From: FEN-299 sp963727765
GTDB lineage: Bacteria; Acidobacteriota; Vicinamibacteria; Vicinamibacterales; Fen-181
DNA length: 64,000 nucleotides
Reading direction: 5' to 3'
Assembly (NCBI GenBank): GCA_963727765.1
Contig: CAVSGZ010000004.1
Coordinates: 124,001-188,000 of the forward strand
Part shown: positions 44,401-50,517 of the stretch, piece by piece
Layout: the number at the start of each line of letters is the position of its first letter
How positions within the stretch are numbered: the first letter of the stretch is position 1
Notes under the pieces: model-generated
What the model was told of the DNA's origin: nothing
Databases searched by the model: none
What the model saw: only the letters and a program-made list of their open reading frames with translations
Made by a program: the position numbers and the translations under genes

Positions 44401-44637
44401 CCCGGCGTCGGTCGTCTTCCAGACGCCGCCGTTCACCGGGGCCATGTAGAACGTGTAGGGCTGGCTGCGGTGGCCGGCGGCGGCGACCGTTCGGCTCGCG
44501 CGATGCGGCCCGACCTCGCGCCACCTCATCGCCGAGAAGAACGAGTGGTCGACCGGAGGCATCTGCCGGGCCGGTACGCCGGCGGCCAGCGCGCCAACGA
44601 CGAGCCCGGTGACGAGAACGAAACGGCGGATCGGCAT
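41401..44637 (-). CDS. Exported BNR/sortilin-like beta-propeller protein (WD40/YVTN/BNR-like)
   Basis: 1078 residues. ATG 44637 follows GAGGAG at eight bases; a TTG two codons up is less likely. Signal peptide: RRFVLVTGLVVGALAAGVPARQ. Residues of about 30-720 are repeated BNR/Asp-box blades (VWKTTDAGRTWTPTF, LYKSTDAGRTWTHL, IFRSTDGGRSFQKV, WVSTDGGKTWAPF and others), as in the VPS10/sortilin propeller. The C-terminal part (about 740-1078) has a beta-sandwich (TYTVKLTVNGKSY) and a Gly-rich low-complexity patch (about 970-990). Such proteins are often annotated as glycosyl hydrolases, but no catalytic residues are evident, so binding is the safer guess. First gene of a run of exported hydrolases. 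Confidence 0.85.
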   Translation of the reverse strand: MPIRRFVLVTGLVVGALAAGVPARQMPPVDHSFFSAMRWREVGPHRASRTVAAAGHRSQPYTFYMAPVNGGVWKTTDAGRTWTPTFDDQPTGSIGSLAVAPSDPNVVYAGSGEGLHRPDLSTGDGLYKSTDAGRTWTHLGLRDAQQIPRIDVDPRDANRVFVAALGHPYGPNAERGIFRSTDGGRSFQKVLYKNENVGGNDVDIDPVNPDVVYATLWEERQGPWENAAWAGTGGGIFKSTDGGTTWAQLTKGLPPVVQANMAISTSNPKRLYATVAFANEPGSSSNRGSTGIFRSDDAGETWTRITTDSRPAGRIGGGDLPMPLPDPKNPDRIVIASTVSWVSTDGGKTWAPFKGAPGGEDFQNGWINPDNPDIMLLTVDQGAVVTLNGGETWSSWYNQPTAQLYHVAADNAFPYRLCSGQQENGSVCISSRGNYGAISDRDWLPVGVDEYGYVAPDPLDPDIVYGGRSVTRFDRRTGQTSTVGPVAGRGGQGTFRSVRTMPVVFSDVDKRTLFFANNVLWKTIDGGAHWTQISGDLTRKTWEIPASVGKYAGDSAAKPQQRGVIYTVAPSRQDMLHVWAGTDDGAIQVTADAGKTWKDVTPPGLAAWAKVSMIDAGRFSPLTAYAAINTIRLDDMRPHIYKTHDGGRTWAEIVAGIPNGETVNVVREDPGREGLLYAGTERSVYVSFDDGASWQSLRLNLPASSIRDLIVKDDDLVVATHGRGFWILDDITPLRQASAASAGGDAFLFKPATAWRVRWDVSTDMPWPKEEPTGKNPPEGAIIDYQLRAAASGAVTLEILEQGGRLVRRYSSTDPVTQVPAPAEAPVPVYWYRPPQSLSTAPGMHRFMWDVHYQPLPASGGGGGRGGLSIAAIPHDTGPSPTTPWVAPGTYTVKLTVNGKSYTQPITVRQDPRVKTPAPVMQQVYSLTRAMYFGAADAQQAAATLAAMRGQAKEIAARATGPASAALAAFEKKAAALEGQRPAGGGMRGGGGGGQRGGAAAPATPPDTLWAVATLLGGQMNSMQAADVAPTGATLANVTSAQAAAVRVMAKWNELKTVDVPALNATLKAAGLGTVTGQ

Positions 44638-44683
44638 GAGCAAATCTCCTCAGATCGGCGAGTATACCGCGGTCACGGGATGT

Positions 44684-44743
44684 AATCGGGACTGACGCAC
44701 GTCAATCGGGACTGACGCCTGTCAATCGGGGCTGACGATGAAG
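44684..44743. repeat. Three 20-bp tandem repeats upstream of the sortilin-like gene
   Basis: AATCGGGACTGACGCACGTC (44684-44703), AATCGGGACTGACGCCTGTC (44704-44723) and AATCGGGGCTGACGATGAAG (44724-44743). The first 15 bases are nearly constant. They lie in the 249-bp gap between divergent genes, so they may be regulator sites. That gap otherwise holds only the tetR promoter region. Confidence 0.7.
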
Positions 44744-44850
44744 AGTCGGGATTGCCTGTCCGCCGAAGCTGCGACAACGACGAAGGATGGCGATGCGACG
44801 GTGGTCGTTCTCGACAGGATGGAGGACGGGTCGATCGATCGTCCCATATC

Positions 44851-44880
44851 TTGACACTGTCAACTTAGCAGTGTAAAGTT
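44851..44880 (+). promoter_or_regulatory. Promoter and operator-like inverted repeat of the tetR operon
   Basis: TTGACA at 44851-44856 and TAAAGT at 44874-44879 with a 17-bp spacer. ACACTG (44854-44859) and CAGTGT (44869-44874) form an inverted repeat across the spacer, and AACTT...AAGTT forms another around it. This is where an autoregulating TetR repressor would be expected to bind. The ATG is eight bases after the -10. Confidence 0.65.
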
Positions 44881-44886
44881 ACGGGC

Positions 44887-45627
44887 ATGAGCCCGTACCA
44901 CCACGGCGACCTCCGCCGCGCGCTCGTTGACGAGGCGCTCCGCCAGATCGGGGCCCGCGGCATTGGCGGCTGGTCGATGCGCGAGGTGGCCGCCGCCCTC
45001 GGCGTGTCGCACGCGGCGCCCTACCATCATTTCCGCGGCCGCGACGAACTGGTGGCCGCCGTGGCGGCCGAGGGGCTCGCGCGGCTGGACGGCCTCATGG
45101 CCGAGGGCCAGCGCCGGGCGGCCGCCGACCCGCTCGACGAACTCCTGGCGATCGGGATGGCCTACGTGCAGTTCGCCGTGGAGCGCCCCGACTACTTCGC
45201 GGCCATCGAGGCCGCCGCGGCGAGAACGGCGGATAGCGCACGGCTTCAGCCGTGCGCGGCGGCGGCGAAGCCGCAATCCCGCCGTCGGTCCTCACCGGCG
45301 CCGGGGCCAACCTGGATCCGCCTGACAAATGCGGTGGCTGCCTGTCAGCGCGCCGGGCGTTTGCCGGCGGGCGACCCGGTCATCGTGGCCGTCAGCCTCT
45401 GGTCGCTCGTTCACGGTCTCGCCGAGCTGTGGAAGGCGGGGCCCCTCCATCAACTGCCGCAGGCTGCCGACGGTCTTCTGCCGCTGGCCGAGCGCGTGCT
45501 CCGGGCAGCTGTCGGCCGAGTGTCCGGCCGTCGGCCGTCAGCCGGCCCTCGACTCCGTTCGGGGCGGCCCCGAGCCAGTCGAGGGGCCGTCAGCCGTCAG
45601 TCGAAGTCGAAGAAGGTCTCCCAATGA
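44887..45627 (+). CDS. TetR-family transcriptional regulator containing in-frame repeat elements
   Basis: 246 residues. The N-terminal HTH is clear: GDLRRALVDEALRQIGARG, WSMREVAAALGVSHAAPYHHF and RDELVAAVAAEGLARL. A C-terminal ligand domain follows (TetR_C-like LLAIGMAYVQFAVERPDYF and VIVAVSLWSLVHGLAELWK). Between them, residues of about 115-140 are encoded by an R1 repeat and look non-native (ADSARLQPCAAAAKPQSRRR). The last 45 residues are encoded by R3/R2 repeats and are Arg/Ser-rich. The stop overlaps the next ATG (ATGA), so the operon is translationally coupled despite the insertions. Probably represses the downstream redox genes. Insertions may impair ligand binding. Confidence 0.85.
   Translation: MSPYHHGDLRRALVDEALRQIGARGIGGWSMREVAAALGVSHAAPYHHFRGRDELVAAVAAEGLARLDGLMAEGQRRAAADPLDELLAIGMAYVQFAVERPDYFAAIEAAAARTADSARLQPCAAAAKPQSRRRSSPAPGPTWIRLTNAVAACQRAGRLPAGDPVIVAVSLWSLVHGLAELWKAGPLHQLPQAADGLLPLAERVLRAAVGRVSGRRPSAGPRLRSGRPRASRGAVSRQSKSKKVSQ
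45236..45257. repeat. R1 hairpin copy inside the tetR coding frame
   Basis: GCGCACGGCT-TC-AGCCGTGCGC, perfect 10-bp stem, preceded by GGATA as in the other R1 copies. It is translated in frame within the regulator gene. The arms are identical to the outer arms at 9661 and 9716. Confidence 0.75.
45522..45600. repeat. R2 hairpin flanked by R3 repeats at the 3' end of tetR
   Basis: CCCTCGAC (45546-45553) pairs with GTCGAGGG (45578-45585), and an inner GGGGC/CCCC pair stacks inside. The flanks are GGCCGTCAGCCGG-like on the left and GCCGTCAGCCGTCAG on the right, i.e. R3 units. The composite supplies the last codons of tetR. Confidence 0.65.
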
Positions 45628-46190
45628 ACGCCTTGATCTTGGATGCGTCGCCCTCGCCCGATCATCCCGCCGCCGGCGCGGCGGGCGCGCTCGAAGACGC
45701 CTTCCGCGACCGTGGCGCCGCGGTCACGCGCGTTCGCCTTTCCAACCTCGACCTTGCCCCGTGCAATGGCTGCTTCGGGTGCTGGACGGCACGCCCGGGC
45801 GAGTGCGTCGTCGCAGACGATGCCCGCGGGCTGGCGGCGAAGGTGGTGGCGGCCGACGCCGTGGCGGTGGTAGGGCCGGTGGAATTCGGCGCGTGGGGCT
45901 CGCTCGCCAAGAGCGCGCTCGACCGCCTGATCTGCATCATCCTCCCGCACTTCACGACCATCGACGGCGAGATGCACCACCGGCGGCGATACGCGCGATA
46001 CCCGCGGTGGATTGCGCTGGGGACCATGCCGGCGCCGAACCCCCGTGCCGAGGCGATCTTCCGGCGTGTGACCGACCGGAATGCCGTCAACCTCCACACG
46101 CCCGCGCACGCAACAGGGATCCTCGCGGGTGAGGAGGATGCCGGGCAACTGGCCGCGCAACTGGTGGCCGCCGTCGGGGAGGCCGCATGA
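45624..46190 (+). CDS. Flavodoxin-fold NAD(P)H-dependent oxidoreductase (Cys-motif type)
   Basis: 188 residues. ATG 45624 overlaps the tetR stop. The flavodoxin phosphate loop is LDASPSPDHPAAGAAGAL near the N-terminus. A CNGCFGCW motif (about 49-56) with a later Cys (GECV) resembles iron-sulfur flavoprotein and multimeric flavodoxin WrbA-like families, and ADAVAVVGPVEFGAWGSLAKSALDRL matches their FMN-binding core. Reduces FMN or quinone-type substrates. Coupled by ATGA overlaps to tetR before it and a second reductase after it. Confidence 0.85.
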   Translation: MNALILDASPSPDHPAAGAAGALEDAFRDRGAAVTRVRLSNLDLAPCNGCFGCWTARPGECVVADDARGLAAKVVAADAVAVVGPVEFGAWGSLAKSALDRLICIILPHFTTIDGEMHHRRRYARYPRWIALGTMPAPNPRAEAIFRRVTDRNAVNLHTPAHATGILAGEEDAGQLAAQLVAAVGEAA

Positions 46191-46855
46191 ACGCGCTGCT
46201 GCTCATCGGGAGTCCCAAGCCGGGGGCGAGCGCCTCCCGGTCCTTCGGTGAGGCCATGCTGGGCCGGCTCGCGGCCCGCGGGGCGGAAACGCGCACGGCG
46301 CGCGTCACGCCGTCCTTCAGGTCGCCGGCGAAGATGGACGAGTTGTTGGCCGCCGTCGCGTGGGCCGACATGGTCCTGCTGTCGTTTCCGCTCTACGTGG
46401 ACAGCCTTCCGGCGCCGGTGATGCGCCTGCTGGAGACATGGGCCCGGCAGGTCGCGGCAGGCGGCGCGTCAGGTGGCCATCGCGTTCGGCTCGCCGCGCT
46501 CGTCCAGTGTGGCTTCCCCGAAGCGGGGCACTGCGCGCCGGCGATCGACGTGTGCCAGGAGTTCTGCCTGGAGACCGGCGTCGTCTGGGCTGGCGCGCTC
46601 GCCTTTGGGACCGGGGGCGCCCTGGCGGGGAGGCCCCCCGAGCGTTCCCCGCTGGCCAAGGTCGTGCCCGCGCTCGACGAGGCGGCGGACGCGCTCGCCG
46701 CTGGCCGGGAGATTCCAGAGGAAGCCAGACGCAGGTTCGGTCGGCAATTCGCTCCCAATTGGACCTACACCCTGTTTGGCGGGCTCGGGTGGTGGTGGCT
46801 CGCGCAGAAGCGGGGAGGGCGCGAATCGCTCCGCCTGCGGAGGTATCCGCAGTGA
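46187..46855 (+). CDS. Flavodoxin-fold NAD(P)H-dependent oxidoreductase
   Basis: 222 residues. Starts MNALLLIGSPKPGASAS, with a flavodoxin phosphate loop (GSPKPGASASRSFG). ADMVLLSFPLYVDSLPAPVMRLLETW is the typical FMN-isoalloxazine loop region. VQCGFPEAGHCAPAIDVCQEFC places three Cys/His residues close together. The C-terminus is basic with a Trp cluster (LGWWWLAQKR). It overlaps both neighbours: ATGA with the first reductase and GTGA with the amidohydrolase. Two distinct flavin reductases in tandem suggest a two-component system or different partners. Confidence 0.85.
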   Translation: MNALLLIGSPKPGASASRSFGEAMLGRLAARGAETRTARVTPSFRSPAKMDELLAAVAWADMVLLSFPLYVDSLPAPVMRLLETWARQVAAGGASGGHRVRLAALVQCGFPEAGHCAPAIDVCQEFCLETGVVWAGALAFGTGGALAGRPPERSPLAKVVPALDEAADALAAGREIPEEARRRFGRQFAPNWTYTLFGGLGWWWLAQKRGGRESLRLRRYPQ

Positions 46856-47956
46856 GTGCAGCGAAAGGGCGGGGGACGGAGAGCGGAAGGCGGAGGGCGG
46901 GGGGCGGAAGGCTGCTGGTCCTCGCCGGGACCACGCTGTCCCTCGTGGCATCGGTGCTCGTCGCCGGCTGCGGCGGCCGCACCGCGCAGGTTCCCCCAGC
47001 CGCCGACCACCACATGCACCTCCAGAGCGCCCGCACGGTGAGCGTGCTGCTCCGGCTCAAGCAGGAGTTCAAGGAGCAGATCGAGCCGGCCGACCGCCAC
47101 GTGCTGGGCGGAGCGGATGCCGTGGCCGCGCTCGACGCGGCCGGGATCCGCCGCGGCATCGTCCTGTCCGGTGCGTACCTGCTCGGCACGCCCGACATCG
47201 CGGTGCCCGACGAGCGGCAGCTGGTGGCCGACGAGAACGAGTGGACCGCGAGGGAAGTGAAGCGGCACCCGGATCGGCTCGTGGGCTTCTGCAGCGTCAA
47301 CCCACTCAAGGACTATGCCGAGCGCGAGATCGAGCACTGCGCCGCAATCGGGCTTCGCGGGCTGAAGCTGCACTTCACCAGCTCGGCCGTCGATCTGTCG
47401 GACGCCGATCACGTGGCGCGCATCAGACGCGTGCTGACGGCCGCCAACCGGCTCCACCTGCCGCTGCTCATTCACGTGCGCACGCGAACGCCCGACTACG
47501 GCGCGCGGGAGGCGAACGTCTTCCTGGACCGCCTCCTGCCGGCGGCGGGTGACGACCCGGTCATCGTCGCCCACATGGGTGGCTGGGGCGGGTACGACAA
47601 GGCGACCGACGCGGCGATGGCGACATTCGCGGGGACGTGCGCCGCGGTGCCGGGAATCTGCCGTCACCTGTTCTTCGATCTCGCCTTCACCGTGCTTCCC
47701 AAGCGCGCCGCCACCGCTCCGCCCGGGAGCTCGCTGCGGATGCTGGCCGACGCCCAGCGCAGCTTTCCGGACGCCTACGATCGGCTGGCTGAACGAATCC
47801 GCACCGTCGGCTTCGACCACGTGCTGTTTGCGACCGACTGGCCCGGCATGACGCCGGCCGATACGGTCGAGGCCATCCGCCGGTCGCTCCCGCTCCGGCC
47901 AGCCGAGAATCGACCGGATCTTCGCCAACAAGGCGCCGTTCCTGACAGGGAAGTAG
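46852..47956 (+). CDS. Amidohydrolase-2 family lipoprotein, 3' end frameshifted in this sequence
   Basis: About 367 residues if repaired. GTG 46852 overlaps the previous stop (GTGA) and follows GGAGG. After a basic stretch there is a lipobox (LVASVLVAGC). Metal ligands: DHHMHLQ (HxH), PLLIHVRTR, VIVAHMGGWGG and FATDWPG (Asp). This is an ACMSD/amidohydrolase-2-like TIM barrel. The frame as read runs to 48036 through an R1 repeat. Removing one base at 47904-47912 gives ...AEIDRIFANKAPFLTGK and a stop at 47954-47956, a normal family ending. Membrane-anchored hydrolase or decarboxylase of unknown substrate, in a TetR-regulated operon. Confidence 0.87.
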
Positions 47957-47975
47957 GAGCGGAGGAACGTGTGGG

Positions 47976-48017
47976 CTGCCCAGGATCATCAGATAGCGCA
48001 GGGCTTCAGCCCTGCGC
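47976..48017. repeat. R1 hairpin repeat, 42-bp copy nearly identical to 6267-6308
   Basis: The palindrome GCGCAGGGCT-TC-AGCCCTGCGC is at 47996-48017, and the preceding CTGCCCAGGATCA...AGATA is shared with the 6267 copy. Lies between the amidohydrolase and the aldo/keto reductase on the same strand, 20 bp after the repaired stop. Confidence 0.75.
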
Positions 48018-48075
48018 CGTCCGGGCGCCGGTATAATGACCACAGCCAGCAGCGCCGCGTCCTCAAGGAGTCTTC

Positions 48076-49219
48076 GTGCAGCATCGTTCACTTCCCAAGC
48101 ATCCAAGTACACGCATTCCCATTCTCGGTTTCGGCTGCATGCGGCTGCCGGTCATCGACCACGACCCGGCCCGCATCGACGAGGAGCGGGCCGCCCCGCT
48201 CATCCGCTCGGCGATTTCGCGCGGCGTCACCTATCTCGACACCGCCTACCCCTATCACGGCGGCAACAGCGAGCCGTTCGTGGGACGGCTGCTCCGCGGC
48301 GGCCTGCGTGAGCAGGTGCAGCTCGCCACCAAGCTGCCGACTTGGCTGATGAAGACCGAGGCCGATTTCGAGCGGCTGCTCGACGAGCAGCTGCGCCGAC
48401 TCGAGACCGAGTGGATCGACTTCTACATGTTCCACGGCCTTGGCGCCGAGCGCTGGGAGACCGTCCAGCGGCTGCGCGGCCTCGACGCCTTCGAGCGGGC
48501 GCGTGCCGACGGGCGCATCCGCCACGTCGGCTTCTCGTTCCACGGCTCGCCCGACGCCTTTGCGACCATCGTCGACGGTTACGACTGGGACTTCTGCCAG
48601 ATCCAGTACAACTTCGTGGACGAGGAGTACCAGGCCGGGACCGCCGGCGTGCAGCGGGCGGCGGCGCGGCGCGTTGGCGTGTTCGCGATGGAGCCGCTGC
48701 GGGGCGGGGCGCTGGCTGCCGCGGGGCCCGAGGCGGTGACGGCGATCTGGGCGCGCGCGGCGGTGAAGCGGTCGCCGGCCGACTGGGCGCTGCGCTGGGT
48801 TTGGGACCACGCGGACGTCGTCATGGCGCTGTCGGGGATGAACGCCCCCGAGCAGCTCGATGGGAACATCGCCGCCGCTGAAGCCGCGCGGGCAGGCGTC
48901 ATGACCGCCGAGGAGCTGTCGCTCGTCGCCGAGGTGCGCGACTTCTTCCGCTCGAAGATGGTCGTCAACTGCACGACATGCGGCTACTGCCTGCCGTGCC
49001 CGAACGGCGTGTCGATCCCCGACGTCTTCTCGGCCTACAACACCAGCGCCATGTTCGGCACGCGCAGGGCCGCGTCGGCCGTCTACCGGTTCTACGTCTG
49101 CGCCGGCGGGCACGGCGCGGACCAGTGCGCCCGGTGCGGCGAATGCGAGCCGAAGTGCCCCCAGCAGATCCCCATCCAGGACATGCTCGGAGGAGGCGCA
49201 CGGACATCTGACACGGTAG
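48076..49219 (+). CDS. Aldo/keto reductase with C-terminal ferredoxin-type Fe-S motif, 3' end frameshifted in this sequence
   Basis: About 380 residues if repaired. GTG 48076 follows AAGGAG at six bases. AKR barrel motifs: ILGFGCMRLP, YLDTAYPYHGGNSE, YMFHGLGAE and RHVGFSFHGSPD. The C-terminal part has CTTCGYCLPCPNG and CARCGECEPKCPQQIPI, i.e. CxxCxxCxxxC-type clusters expected to hold 4Fe-4S. The frame as read runs to 49485. Removing one base at 49185-49196 (GCTCGGAGG) gives ...MLEEAHGHLTR and stop 49217-49219, as in relatives. Probably an electron-coupled oxidoreductase; the Cys motifs suggest it takes electrons from partners such as the reductases upstream. Confidence 0.9.
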
Positions 49220-50437
49220 CGGGGGGTACGCCGATTGGGGATCGGGAACGGGAGTCAGCGGCGGCGGACGGTCTGAAGCCCTCAGCCTTGCAGCCTGAGC
49301 CCTGGCCTCTCCTCCTGTCCTGCTGGCCCGGAGGGCCCGTAGAGCGGCTTCCGCCGTCGGCCAGTCCACGGCCGCGAGCGGTGCCGGCGTCGTGGAGGGT
49401 AGCGTGCGGTGCGGCACCACGATCGGCTGCGTCTGCGGAGGGGCCGAGCCGCGCCTCGGGATCTGGTAGACGCGCCCCGCGGTGAGGACGGTGCTTCGCA
49501 GGCCGTTGGCCTGCATGATGGCGCGCACCGTCGTGCCGTATTGGGCGGCGATCTGGCCGAGCGTCTGACCCTTCCGGACGACGTGCGAAACGGTGTAGAC
49601 GGCCGGTTTCATCAGGTTCGCCTGGACCAGCAGCGGATACGCCCGCCGCCCCAGCTCCTGGGCCACCGGGTTGTAGAAGCGAACGTGGAAATGCGTCCGG
49701 TGCCCGACGACGTGCTGGACGACCGCGTCTCTCAGCCCCCGGCCGCACTGGAACACGTGGTCGAGGAAGTCCTTCTCCTCGCCCAGGCTCAACGCGTACT
49801 TGTAGAGCATCCGCTGGACCCGGATGTCGAGCAGGATCATCTCCACGTCGGTGCGCGTCACCAGGGCGCGCACGAGCGCCCAGTTCCGGGCCAGGTCGAA
49901 ATTGGCCGCCGTGGCCGGCACGAACCACGCCGTGCTGCCCGACTTGTAGTAATACCCGACGTCGGCGTCCCGGCCCCCCTGGTGCGACTGGTGGCGCTTG
50001 AGGTGCCCGCCGCCCGGCGCGCTGATGTCGCCGATGACGATGGGCGGCGTCTCGGGGAAGAGCTGGTAGACAGTCTCGATCGCGGCCTGGAGGAAGGCGA
50101 TCGTCTCCGACGTCGCGTAGGAGTCCGAGTTCGGCGCGGCCTCCCAATGCGGATTGGGCGGCAGCGCCACGCTGTTGAAGAGCGAGGCGCGGCCCGGCGT
50201 GCCAATCGACAGCGAGCCGAGCGATGTCGGATCGGCCTCGATTCGCGCCAGCAGCTCGTCGTCGCTCAGGTCGAGCAGCGCCGCCGGCGAGTCAGGAGCC
50301 TTGGCCGAGGCCACGGCCGGGACCGGGTTCGCCGGGGCGGTCGCCAGCATGGCCGCCACGCCCGTCGTAGGCATGGTCAGAATCCACAATCCGGCAAGCG
50401 CCTCAAACGCGGTCGGCATAGCTATACGCCCGAGCAC
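48965..50437 (-). CDS. Exported penicillin-insensitive murein endopeptidase (MepA-like) with LysM domain; C-terminus uncertain
   Basis: Residues of about 75-270 match MepA (M74): HLKRHQSHQGGRDADVGYY and GHRTHFHVRFY supply the zinc ligands, and YATSETIAFLQ is typical. A LysM domain lies at about 280-328 (YTVSHVVRKGQTLGQIAAQYGTT). GTG 50437 has GGAG just upstream; ATG 50419 is the alternative start. It cleaves D-Ala-meso-DAP crosslinks and LysM binds glycan. After about residue 400 the frame continues to 48965 antisense to the aldo/keto reductase with no protein-like pattern, so the true end is probably between 49220 and 49430. A CTCAGGGCT-type repeat lies in that stretch (49270-49300). Confidence 0.85.
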   Translation of the reverse strand: MLGRIAMPTAFEALAGLWILTMPTTGVAAMLATAPANPVPAVASAKAPDSPAALLDLSDDELLARIEADPTSLGSLSIGTPGRASLFNSVALPPNPHWEAAPNSDSYATSETIAFLQAAIETVYQLFPETPPIVIGDISAPGGGHLKRHQSHQGGRDADVGYYYKSGSTAWFVPATAANFDLARNWALVRALVTRTDVEMILLDIRVQRMLYKYALSLGEEKDFLDHVFQCGRGLRDAVVQHVVGHRTHFHVRFYNPVAQELGRRAYPLLVQANLMKPAVYTVSHVVRKGQTLGQIAAQYGTTVRAIMQANGLRSTVLTAGRVYQIPRRGSAPPQTQPIVVPHRTLPSTTPAPLAAVDWPTAEAALRALRASRTGGEARAQAARLRASDRPPPLTPVPDPQSAYPPLPCQMSVRLLRACPGWGSAGGTSARIRRTGRTGPRRARRRRRRTGRRPTRPCACRTWRWCCRPRRRRGSTRRSGTAGSSRMSCS

Positions 50438-50517
50438 TTTCTCCGATCCGAACCCTCAAGTCAAGTAGAATCATGTGGTTGGAGGCGACGGGACACACCC
50501 GTGGTAAAAAGGACCCC

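Noticed and set aside
44684..44743. CRISPR-like array
   Set aside because: The three 20-bp units are directly adjacent with no unique spacers and no cas genes are near.
48088..49113. Minus-strand frame opposite the aldo/keto reductase
   Set aside because: It lacks any domain pattern, and the + strand gene has clear AKR and Cys-cluster motifs.
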